A DNA stretch of 64,000 nt from positions 24,338,495 to 24,402,494 of the forward strand of contig OU452225.1 of NCBI GenBank assembly GCA_911728455.2, given 5' to 3'. The notes beneath the pieces are model-generated. The model was not told the DNA's origin. It saw only the letters and a program-made list of their open reading frames with translations, and ran no database searches. The translations under genes were made by a program, and so were the position numbers. The stretch's first letter is position 1. Each line of letters begins with the position of its first letter. Origin of the DNA: Marthasterias glacialis. Taxonomy: Eukaryota > Echinodermata > Asteroidea > Forcipulatida > Asteriidae. This document shows, piece after piece, positions 1-8,930 of this stretch.

Positions 1-3000
1 ACCTAAGATGCGTTTCACTTGGGATGCTTGTTCAGGTTCAAGATTTTCATCAATTTGAACGTCTGTAACGCTTTCGGTGGAATTCAAAGCGGGTAGCATT
101 ATGACATCTTCGTTGTCGGTTCTGATGTGATCGTTAATTATTTCTGATTCGGTTATTGGCTCTTCGCATTCAAGGATTGATGCGTTCGCGCATTCGATTA
201 GACTTCCGGAAGTCTCTTCAGTGGAATTGTTCTTGATCGCTGAATTTTCTCCTGGTCTAGTTAGATACCTTTTCAGGAGATTTGCGTGGAAAGTTTTAGG
301 CTTGCCGTTCAAATCTATTCGGTAATCTACACTTCCAATTTTCTCAAGTACGCGAAATGGACCTTTCCATTGTAGTAAGAGCTTGTTTCTGTCGGTTGGT
401 AACAGGAGAAGCACGTGATCGTCTACCTTAAATGATCTAGGGCGAGCCGTGCGGTTGTAGTAGTGTTTCACAGTTTCTGCGGCTTTAGCAAGTTCTTTAT
501 GTGCTAGCTCACATGTACTCTCAAGCCGTTCGCGTAATTCTAGAACAAATTGGTAAGTGGTCTTGGTTTCAGGATTGTCTACCTTACCTGTCCAAAGTTC
601 TTTGAGTATTGCCATAGGGCCACGAACTGATCTACCATAAATTAACTCAAACGGTGAAAAACCCAAACTGGTTTGCGGAGTTTCGCGGTAGGCGAATAAA
701 AGTGGCGCAAGATATCTATCCCAATCGCTTGGCCTATCAGCACAAAGGCGTTTCAACATTTGCTTGAGTGTGCCATTGAAGCGTTCCACTAAACCGTTAC
801 AACTGGGGTGGTATGGTGTGGTGGTTAATTGTCTAATTGACAATAGCCTACTGATTTCTCTCATGAGTTCAGAAGTGAACTGTGACCCTTGATCAGTGAG
901 GATCTCACTAGGGACACCAACTCTAGAGAAGACATCTACCATCGCTTCTGCTACTCTGGTTGTGTCAATGTGTGGTAATGCGATGGCTTCAGGATACCTT
1001 GTTGCATAGTCCACAAGAGTGAGAATATAGCGGTTCCCATTTCCAGTTTTTGGATGGATTGGACCCACTATGTCGATTGCAATCCGCTTAAATGGTGTAT
1101 CAATGATCGGCATTTTGCCTAAAGGAACTTTTGCAACTCTGCCTTTTGTGATGGTCCTTTGGCAAATGTCACATGATCTGCAGTATCTTAAAATTTCGGA
1201 ATGGATACCCGGCCAGAAAAAATTGCTCAAAACCTTGTCACTCGTCTTTTTGGCGCCTTGATGGCCGCCTAGTATAGACTCGTGAGCCAGTTTCATCACA
1301 TGTGATCTAAATTTGTGTGGAACAATCAGTTGGAGGATTGTTTCACCGTGGTCATATTTTGGAGACTGGAATTCACGATAAATAAGACCATGTTGAGCTA
1401 GGAAACGAGAGGTTCCGAATCGTGTTGACTTTTCTTCACCACTCTTCACAAGTTCCCTAATTCGACTCAATGTGAGATCTGTATTTTGTTCCTTCCTGAT
1501 GTCCTCTTGGTCAATTTCTGGTAGACCCGCAGGAACTTTAAGTTTTCTCAGAGGTTTGCCCTCAGCAAGCTTCTGAGATCGAGTTTGTACAGCACTCGTT
1601 TCAACTTTGTCTTTAACACGGTTGTGTTGTTGGTCAAGGTTATCAGATGCATGAAGTCGATCAACAACTTGTTTGAATTCCCAGTTAGGATTGGGTTCGG
1701 CTGGATTTCTCGCACCATCTATATTGCCAAGTATGACGTCATAGACTGGTTTGGCCATGCACAAGGCTTCGACTTGACCTACAAAGAAAGGTGTGTCGAT
1801 ATCTATGATGGCTACTGGGGTGGTTCTAACGGTACCATCTACTAGTACACATGATTTTGTCTGTCCAGTGTACTGATCAGGAAGAACTAAATCTGTGCGT
1901 ATCACTACACCACTACATCCACTGTCACGTAAAACAGAACCAACCTTTCCGTTGATCATACCTTTTGAGACTGGCATGCCACGGACATCTTTACTTTTGC
2001 ATGCGGCACTCATAATTGGCAATGTGTGACCGCATTCAAGGTGTACTGACCCATCTTGGATGCAACATTCAGACAGTACGCAAGGGGTTGGAGTTGGAGT
2101 AGTTATCATGCATGCAACTGTTTCAGGGGAAAGAAACGGATTTGCTTCAGTACTCGGACTGCCTTGTTGGTCAATACATTCGGTTTCGGGATCTTCTGTG
2201 AGTACTTCAACTAATGCTGATGTTATGGCATTGGCAACCTTTGCTAAGCGAGAATTTTTGTGAGGGCAGTCGCGTGCAAAGTGTCCTGGTTTATGACAAA
2301 GATAGCATGTTTTCGCCGGTGGTCTGTATGAAGATGCTGACCAATTTGCATTTGTCGAATGAGATGGAGCCGCACCGTGTGAACTTGTTCTGTCAAAGCG
2401 TGGTGCCTGAATTCTTGGTGGGTAAGTGCGCGGCTGCTGTATTTGAGCTCGAAAATGTTGGTGCATGGGTTTCGGCGTAAGTTGCTTTTTAACTTGACAT
2501 AAATGATCGCCAAATCCGCCATGAGCCTCGGAATATTGTTCTGCATAGCGCGCCATATCTTGAATACTGGGTGGTTTGCGTTCCTTAAGAAACGTCGCGA
2601 GCTCATCATTGCAACTATTTAAAAATTGCTCTCTCAGAAAAAGATCTTTCAATCCATCGTAACTTTTCTTAGCCTTAGCCATATCTATCCATCTAGTGAG
2701 TAAGTTATCTAGTCTGACAGCAAACTGTGGAGCGGTCTCTCCACGTTCGGGTTTAACCGTTCTAAAATTCACGCGGAACCCGTATTCTGTAAGGTGGAAT
2801 CTTTTAAGAAGAGCATCCTTAAGAGTGTCATAGTTATAAACATCGTTCAACGACAATCTAGAATAAACTTCTAACGCTTTTCCTTTAAGCAGTGCGCTGA
2901 GGTTTACCGCCCATTCATCCTTTACCCATTCTTGTGAAACCGCATATCGTTCGAATCGCTGTAAGTACGCGTCTAAATCATCTAGCGCTTCATTGAAAAC

Positions 3001-3285
3001 TGGTAACTTAGGAGCGCGTGCTTTAGGACGAGAATGATCATGGCCTGAGTCGCTGCTTACACTGCCAGATTTCTTAGCGGTCTCTAATTTAACCTGCAAT
3101 TCTATCTTTTCCTTTTCCTGCCTGCGCAATTCTAACTGGTATGCGCGTTCATCGCGTGCATTTCGTTCCTTGTCCTTATGCAGCTTTTCTCTTTCTGAAC
3201 AAACAAACTCAAGTAACTCTTTTCCCTCTAGGCCACATTCTTTACCAAGGGTGGTCAACTTACTTATTTCAGCACTCACATCCAT
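1..3285 (-). CDS. Gag-protease-integrase polyprotein, incomplete (runs off left edge)
   Basis: One open frame of 1,095 codons starts at the ATG at 3285-3283 and is still open at base 1. About residues 1-320 are gag-like, with a charged, coiled-coil-like start. A CX2CX4HX4C zinc knuckle lies at C327-C340. A retropepsin-like site, Asp454-Ser-Gly in place of the usual DTG, follows. The integrase zinc-binding HHCC motif is at H668, H675, C705 and C708. The catalytic triad is D738, D798 and E834, with 35 residues between the last two. A GPF-type C-terminal module (WKGPFRV, then HANLLKRYL) follows. Only about 200 residues separate protease from integrase, too few for reverse transcriptase. The last visible stretch (EPEQASQVKRILG) resembles the leader before a Ty3/gypsy reverse transcriptase. 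The product would assemble particles, cut the polyprotein and insert cDNA. An RT-deleted relict is the alternative. Confidence 0.9.
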   Translation of the reverse strand, partial: MDVSAEISKLTTLGKECGLEGKELLEFVCSEREKLHKDKERNARDERAYQLELRRQEKEKIELQVKLETAKKSGSVSSDSGHDHSRPKARAPKLPVFNEALDDLDAYLQRFERYAVSQEWVKDEWAVNLSALLKGKALEVYSRLSLNDVYNYDTLKDALLKRFHLTEYGFRVNFRTVKPERGETAPQFAVRLDNLLTRWIDMAKAKKSYDGLKDLFLREQFLNSCNDELATFLKERKPPSIQDMARYAEQYSEAHGGFGDHLCQVKKQLTPKPMHQHFRAQIQQPRTYPPRIQAPRFDRTSSHGAAPSHSTNANWSASSYRPPAKTCYLCHKPGHFARDCPHKNSRLAKVANAITSALVEVLTEDPETECIDQQGSPSTEANPFLSPETVACMITTPTPTPCVLSECCIQDGSVHLECGHTLPIMSAACKSKDVRGMPVSKGMINGKVGSVLRDSGCSGVVIRTDLVLPDQYTGQTKSCVLVDGTVRTTPVAIIDIDTPFFVGQVEALCMAKPVYDVILGNIDGARNPAEPNPNWEFKQVVDRLHASDNLDQQHNRVKDKVETSAVQTRSQKLAEGKPLRKLKVPAGLPEIDQEDIRKEQNTDLTLSRIRELVKSGEEKSTRFGTSRFLAQHGLIYREFQSPKYDHGETILQLIVPHKFRSHVMKLAHESILGGHQGAKKTSDKVLSNFFWPGIHSEILRYCRSCDICQRTITKGRVAKVPLGKMPIIDTPFKRIAIDIVGPIHPKTGNGNRYILTLVDYATRYPEAIALPHIDTTRVAEAMVDVFSRVGVPSEILTDQGSQFTSELMREISRLLSIRQLTTTPYHPSCNGLVERFNGTLKQMLKRLCADRPSDWDRYLAPLLFAYRETPQTSLGFSPFELIYGRSVRGPMAILKELWTGKVDNPETKTTYQFVLELRERLESTCELAHKELAKAAETVKHYYNRTARPRSFKVDDHVLLLLPTDRNKLLLQWKGPFRVLEKIGSVDYRIDLNGKPKTFHANLLKRYLTRPGENSAIKNNSTEETSGSLIECANASILECEEPITESEIINDHIRTDNEDVIMLPALNSTESVTDVQIDENLEPEQASQVKRILG

Positions 3286-3516
3286 TATTCTCACAAGTAC
3301 CAACTTACAAGAAGACTCTGAAGCAACTGGTGGTGCTTGGCGTACACAAAGGGAGGGGAAATAGCAACACTGAGCCTGCAGACAAACAGTAAAGAAAACT
3401 GAAAAAATAAATTTCCACATAACATTCATCTATGCATCAATAACGATCATGAAAGCTTGTGTTGCATTAACAATTCGGCATAAAAATTAGTCTCTGAAAT
3501 GTCCATTATTTTTCAA
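3286..3516 (-). other. Retrotransposon leader between PBS and gag
   Basis: This 231-bp stretch has no convincing ORF on the minus strand. It occupies the place of the untranslated leader between primer binding site and gag ATG. I see nothing else in it. Confidence 0.5.
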
Positions 3517-3534
3517 CTCCCGGACAAGCCCCCA
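3517..3534 (-). promoter_or_regulatory. tRNA-Pro-type primer binding site
   Basis: The minus strand reads TGGGGGCTTGTCCGGGAG, 4 nt (TTTA) after the LTR end. It matches the tRNA-Pro primer binding site used by murine gammaretroviruses (TGGGGGCTCGTCCGGGAT) at 16 of 18 positions. It would prime minus-strand cDNA synthesis. Its position fixes the inner LTR boundary. Confidence 0.82.
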
Positions 3535-3538
3535 TAAA

Positions 3539-5015
3539 TGTCAACACCTTGTTTCCACAATAAATAGTTCTATTAGATGATGACCCCGGGTGAATTTCAA
3601 AGTTAAACACATTGACAACTGAATAAAGGACAAGTAGGAGACTAAGTATAACTTGTTAAGATTCTATATTTACAATGATATTTACAAATATTTACAGGAG
3701 TAATGGACGGAATTTCATTACAAATTAAAGTCAGATAAAAGCTTTCTGATTTAAGTTTTACAATTCCAAGTTAATTTATCGATCATTTACAATAATTACA
3801 CCCGTTTCATTGAAGGCACTTCTGCCCAAACTAAACTGAGTGAGAATAACAATGCATAAAAGAAACGATACTATAACTGGACTTGAGCATTATGATGATG
3901 GCTAGTAGCCCGTCTCCAGTGTGATCTGGTGAAATTAACCTGCTGTAGTCTCCGCCTCAAGGAGTCTTTAATTCGTCAAGGTTCACCAATCGTCAAGGAC
4001 GGGGTTAGATTATGCCTAAGGATGTGTGGCCATCTATTAAGTAAAATACAACCAAAATCTGTGCAAGTTTTCCGGAATAATCTTAGAACATATTTAAATC
4101 AAGCAATTAAACAATATTAACAAAATCAATGAATCTCAATCAACAAGTTGCTCACAACTTTCAATATTCGCCAACTTTTCGAAATCTTCCATATTAATAA
4201 TCATTGATGTCTGTCCATTCCCTTAAAATGTCTTTGCCGATTGCAACTATAACAGAACATCATTTTTAATAATACAAATTGAATCTTCTCAAAAATCTTT
4301 CTCCTTCAATCAATCAATCAATTTTTATTCAATAATAAGTAATCACTTGAAACTTACGGTTATTGCATATACGTGTAGTGAGAAGCGTCGTGAGGCTGAG
4401 TGTTGCGGGGTTGGACCGGTGAAGAAGAATCAAGAGTTTGGCTCTAATTTTGCCAAAAATTGATTGGAACGTACCGGGACTGGATTTCTCCGGTCGATCA
4501 CCACTCCTGCTGCTTCAGGGGCTTCTATAGGAATTGGTAGTCACTTGCCCGCCAAAAATAATAGCAATCTCACTCTCTCTCTCTCTGGTGTTTGTGGATC
4601 GCTGATCAAAATCGCTCTGATCAAACTATGATAAAAATCTCTCTCACAATCTCACACACTCATTTGCATGGAATTTGACAACAATTGAACCACAATAACA
4701 AAGCACAGTAAACAACAACAACAATAATGACTACACAACAACAATATCAGGGGTGGGGTTTGAACAATAACCACGGCCGGTGTCCTTACGTAATTCGCTG
4801 TCACTACTGAAAGCGCGTCCTAGGATACGAAAATAAAAAGCTCTGGAAAAATACTAGCGGCTGCGGCAATCTTCGCGGGAAAAAATAAACGCGCGCGATT
4901 GGCTTGTGGCTACATCAGTCAGGAAGGCTAATGATGTAATGCTGTCAGGTGATTTGGTTTGCGGGAAAAGAATACTAAAAAAATATAATAAAGTAAACGC
5001 TGCGCGATCCTGACA
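3539..5015 (-). repeat. 5' LTR of the retrotransposon (about 1.48 kb)
   Basis: The boundaries come from the PBS on one side and from the matching short inverted termini TGTCA...TGACA on the other. The region holds no gene-like ORF and includes a (CT)n run near 4573-4588. Promoter and polyadenylation sites are expected here, but I could not place them. The partner 3' LTR is outside the window, so the outer end at 5015 rests on the terminal motif alone. Confidence 0.65.
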
Positions 5016-5557
5016 CACACAATGCGCGCGCTTGGGTTCAAATCACAAAAAGAGGCATCTTTGTCTAACCATGGAGGAACAAATTGTAATTTTATCTCAT
5101 TTATTCAGTCCTTCATTTTAAGAAAAAAAGGGGAGATAAAATGTTATCCTTAAAGTCTTACTAAGAGCACTATGCACTATATGGAAATAAACCATACATT
5201 AGTCTGAAAAGTGACACTAAAAAACACTATTTTAAAAAATGTGACAACAAAATGTTAAATATTTATTCATTTATGTAACTCATACCTGTTCTGGATTGCA
5301 GGATTTGTTTGGCAATTTGTTTTTGGTGACATGATAAAAATAAGTACACCCCACCTTGGTAGTTTGTCCCCCTTCTTTTAGTTTCTTTTATTTCTCGTGA
5401 AAGGTTAAGAAGTCCAAGGAGTGCAATTGTACTAATGTTAAACATTATGGTCTGGTTACTTATTTTCATTCTATTAAAAGGAAATGAAAGAAAGGAACCT
5501 CAAACAAATCTCGAGTGCACACAGCCCACTATGAAAAAGCTCAAGTTTCCGACATAC
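5016..5557. other. Unassigned DNA between LTR and transposase remnant
   Basis: AT-rich, with no supported gene. A 3' exon of the P-like transposase would be expected here on the minus strand, but I could not find one. The short ORFs show no recognisable motif. Confidence 0.4.
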
Positions 5558-6324
5558 CTGCACAGCCATGCACAGCCGCATTCTAAGAGATGGTGTGAGA
5601 TGGAGTAGTTCATAAGAAATCTTATGGAGACGGTGGAGTCCTGGAGAGCATCTGTCAAGTCCCACATCCCACTCATACAGCTCCAACAAGTATGTCCGCT
5701 TGATGTCCTCTTTGTGATACTGTTGTGATATTGAAACACAATAACAATACTGTAAGTCATATCATGTATGCCTATTTAGTGTACATGTACACAGAAATGC
5801 AAATACTGCTAGAAAAAGGTAATGTGTCACGCAGTTCTACGAAACATTGCCCTTTTTGTAGGATGGGGGAAAAAAATAAAGTTTTGTCACTCGACCAATG
5901 TTTAGAAAAATGTATGACTATTTCATTGGTACATGTAAGATCGTACTTTTGGTTTTAAATACAAATTTGAGAAGATTCCTAAAACTTACGTGGAGATTGC
6001 GAGTCTTGTTGTGGTAGTTACTATTCTCGAAATTGTTCCTCGTCGTCTTCAAAAGATGAGGAACATCACAGATGAAGTATACATGCCTTGAAGGATCCAA
6101 CCTACGAGGGGTGCAGTACGTGATCGAAGTTGCTGTGCGAGTTGTGGGGGAATGCAATCTATAAAACGTTCGGTTCGGTGACGCACCGTCCGACACCAGA
6201 GGACGAACCCGAAAGCCAGCCGTCTCCACAAACTCAATTGCCTCCCATATGCAAGGAAAAAACTCATCACTAGATGCGCCAGTAGTAGGGTAGCACCCAA
6301 TGGGGGCATGAAGATCACCAACCC
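5558..6324 (-). pseudogene. P-element/THAP9-like transposase, two exons of a truncated gene
   Basis: Exon 6324-5990 encodes FVETAGFRVRPLVSDGASPN and then DPSRHVYFICDVPHLLKTTR. These match the P-element transposase catalytic-core blocks SDGASPNR and (Y/F)FI-D-PHLLKT-RN. It ends at a good donor (CAC|GTAAGT), phase 0. Exon 5719-5558 (54 codons, acceptor AACAG, donor CAG|GTATGT) encodes LLELYEWDVGLDRCSPGL and TPSLRMRLCMAVQ, matching the LYEWD...SPGL-LLHK...HL-PSLRMRV block that follows in the family. Both exons are stop-free and phase-compatible, so decay is recent or the gene is still partly used. No N-terminal THAP domain or C-terminal exons were found nearby. The family cuts and pastes DNA; domesticated THAP9-like genes also exist. 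Confidence 0.75.
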
Positions 6325-6473
6325 CTGATCATAAGGACAAGGACATGCATAGCCACAGAAGGTTCCTTTTTACCCTTGCACCTCCTCTCAAAAGCATTTA
6401 CCTCATTACCTCATGTAAAAATCAACCAAAATGGTCAGACAGAGCAGAATATCCCCAGACTAACCCATCTTCA

Positions 6474-6830
6474 TTACGTTGACCTGGTGATCGTTGATCC
6501 GTGTCTCAAGCCCACTCTTCTTCGCCACTGCCTCATCGTCACCCAAACTTGGAATTGGCTTAGAATCGGCCTTCTGACAGGAGTTGCAATGTTTATCTTC
6601 AAACTGTTACACGTTGCCTTGCTTTTCCACCGTTTAAGCTTGAGCTCACAGCTCTGACAAATATGGTGGATGAAGATAGGGACATCACCAGCGACGTCAA
6701 TGGGTAACTCCTCTGTTATAATTTTACTGTAATTTTCCATCTTATAAGATTGTCGCCCCTTGACGATTGATCTAGCAAGACCACATAATCTGAAAATTAG
6801 CTGCAAACAGTTATTGTGGTTTTGCAAATC
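6474..6830 (-). pseudogene. RAG1 N-terminal-like zinc-binding segment, degenerate
   Basis: The minus strand encodes LCGLARSIVKGRQSYK, then IITEELPIDVAGDVPIFIHH, then ICQSCELKLKRW. The layout follows vertebrate RAG1 upstream of its RING finger: C-x2-CG, a basic stretch, IDV...D..IHP, C-x2-C, then HTPSCDIC. The first Cys of the leading pair is Phe here, and the second CxxC (HCNSCQKAD) appears only in another frame near 6595-6570, so the copy has a frameshift. Similar N-RAG domains are carried by invertebrate transposons (N-RAG-TP). It lies about 150 bp upstream of the P-like transposase exon on the same strand and may belong to one element. Confidence 0.5.
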
Positions 6831-7152
6831 TTCCTGTGTCATGAAACAGAGAAAAACGAAATGACAATAAACTTGGTTACAGTATGCATAAGGCAAATTA
6901 TGAATAGTTTTTAAAATCCAACATAATAACAAATGCACCTTAGGATAATATTAACACTCCCAGTATAGGAAACAAAATTCATAGGGAGAAATTTGAACTA
7001 TTTTGTGCTTTTCTGTTAAAAAAACCCCTGAAATAATCACATGTATAATTTATCCAATTTGTTTTAAATTGACACAGCTGGTAATCGTAGCTCTTCGCTT
7101 GAGTCTCACCCTTTATCTCCATTACTTTGACTATGATCTTTCATTGGAAACA

Positions 7153-7250
7153 AGGTAACAATAATAATAAAAAATAAATAAGTAAATGAATGAAAAATAA
7201 CAAACATCTTATTCCAAATGTTACATGTATTTCATAATGTTTTCCACACA
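7153..7250 (+). repeat. Direct repeat, first copy
   Basis: The block begins aaggtaacaataataata and ends near ttttccacacatg. It is repeated almost exactly at 7711-7810, differing by a few short indels. The spacing is about 560 bp. Confidence 0.85.
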
Positions 7251-7710
7251 TGTTGCCTTCTAAAAGTTCTAGTTCTATTTTATTTGAGGAAATGATTGAT
7301 TTAGTTTATTTCAGATGTTGTCATTGATTGAATATCATCATGTTGAATTGGATTTCAAAATGCAACATATTGTGACTCGAAGTTTATCAGTACATAGCTT
7401 GTACATTTTTTTCTTAAAAATAAAAGTACATGTAATACCATTTTATACACGCAAAGCACAGCCCAAAAAGGAACAACTACTAAAACTAGAAGTACTACTC
7501 TAGTAATCTACACTAGTAAAAAGAAAAGAGGGAAAACACAGTAGCATAAATTTCTTTCATAAGGGCAAATTAAAATTGTAGGACTAACAAAATCAAGCTT
7601 TTATGTTAATGTTATTTTGTTATAAAAAAGAAGACAGGTATTAACGTTAGAAAACTTTTTAAAAAAGGTACTTACTGCTCCTCAAACAATAACTAAGCAT
7701 GATTATATTT

Positions 7711-7810
7711 TAAGGTAACAATAATAATAAAAAATAAATAAGTAAATGAATGAAAAATAACAAAAAATCTTATTCCAAATGTATTTGTATTTCATGTTTT
7801 CCACATGTAC
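7711..7810 (+). repeat. Direct repeat, second copy
   Basis: Second copy of the 7153-7250 block in the same orientation, followed by an acatgtac-rich stretch and a T run. Confidence 0.85.
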
Positions 7811-7904
7811 TACATGTACATTTTTTTTTTTAAATAAAGCACTTTTTACATTTGTAAACATTATAACAGCTACTTGGATATAGCAACACTCCGTTGCTAT
7901 AGCA

Positions 7905-8490
7905 ACACTACGTTGCGCCAATGTAAGACCGACGATACGGCCAGATACGTTGGGGCAATGTTGATCAACAATGTTGACCCCACGCAGTAAACCTTGTAAA
8001 CCGTTACATTATTTTGCTCGTCGGCGTTATAGGGGCCAACGTTACAGTTGGCCCAACATCGGCCTTGCTCACAGCTTTTATGTTGGATAAACATTGTCCC
8101 AACCAGCGCCGTAACTAGGGTAAAATTTTAGGAGGGGGGGGGCACAAGGGGGCGCACCATTTTTGACACAGGGGGCACTTTAACCCAATTAAAACTAATT
8201 TTCGATTGTGTTTTTCTTAAACAAGCCCCTTTTCAGGGCTTTTCTGACGTGTTGAGGTAAAACAAAATACATTCTGCGAGTAAATAATTAAAAGATGGTT
8301 TTTAAAACTTTGAAATTACTACATAAAAGCTCATAAAATGTAAAACTTTTTCTGGTAATTTTTAATCTCAACAGTCCAGATTTCAAATGGGAGGCACCGG
8401 AGGGGAGGGACATCATGGGGGGGGGGGGTACGTGCCTCCCGTACCCCCCTCCCTTTAGTTACGCCCCGGGCCAAACACCGGGCCAACGTA
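7905..8490. mobile_element. Palindromic repeat interrupted by a MITE-like insertion
   Basis: The outer unit is built of recurring GGGCCAACGTT/AACGTTGGCCC-type motifs (7905-8104) and resumes with gggccaacgtacc after 8468. Between them sits a separate element with its own inverted ends. Confidence 0.5.
8105..8468. mobile_element. MITE-like element with G-rich interior
   Basis: The ends read cgccgtaactaggg on the left and, as reverse complement on the right, ggcgtaactaaaggg, giving imperfect terminal inverted repeats of about 15 bp. The interior has runs of 9 to 12 Gs next to each end and no ORF. It is about 364 bp and interrupts the GGCCAACGTT-type palindromic repeat. Confidence 0.55.
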
Positions 8491-8930
8491 CCGTCATTCT
8501 AAAAGTGACTTAGAATTGAGTTATAATTAACTCAAGAAATTTGTGTTTGATTATGCATTGTATTTTTATATTCACATTATTTAACTTATGATGCCAGTGA
8601 CTTAAAGCAATCTACACTAGCCCAATGCAGGACCCTTTCCCTGTGGTGTTTATGGATACAGAGTCGTAAGTATCGGGGCCCGTTTCTGGGGCGGAAAATT
8701 TTCAGAGCTCCATAATTCAAATCTTACCTGTAAGAAGCTACTAATCTCACCGGATTAAAATTCCATGGCGCGGGTTTCCCGCTAGTAATAATAAAAAAAC
8801 AAAAAGGTATAAAAGGTATGAATTAAAATCACTTTCTAAATGGTTTAAAAGCGCATTAACATTCAAAACTTAGTGTTTCAAATTAAAAAAATAAAATAAA
8901 AAACAAACAATTATTTGTTTTGTTTTTGAA

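Larger units (their letters stand above)
1..5015 (-). mobile_element. 5' portion of a Ty3/gypsy LTR retrotransposon (Gmr1-like order)
   Basis: Read on the minus strand the order is LTR (5015-3539), primer binding site (3534-3517), short leader, then one open gag-protease-integrase frame from 3285 to the window edge. The reverse transcriptase, RNase H and 3' LTR must lie left of position 1 if the element is complete. The LTR begins TGTCAGGATC and ends GGTGTTGACA on the minus strand, so TGTCA/TGACA termini are present. The long frame has no stop or shift, which suggests a young insertion. The target-site duplication cannot be checked because only one side is visible. It lies just downstream of the P-transposase remnant and may have truncated it. 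Confidence 0.88.
6940..7904. other. AT-rich DNA with a duplicated block, no gene seen
   Basis: No coding region is supported. The stretch contains the direct repeat described at 7153/7711 and, at about 7891-7904, the perfect palindrome GTTGCTATAGCAAC, which resembles an RFX X-box half-site pair but has no promoter context. Confidence 0.4.

Noticed and set aside
1-3285. Deleted standard-order gypsy element lacking RT
   Set aside because: Kept only as an alternative: the unbroken frame and the RT-leader-like sequence at the edge fit integrase-first order better.
7891-7904. RFX X-box (GTTGCTATAGCAAC)
   Set aside because: Perfect palindrome, but part of a repeated gttgctatagcaac stretch with no nearby promoter or gene.
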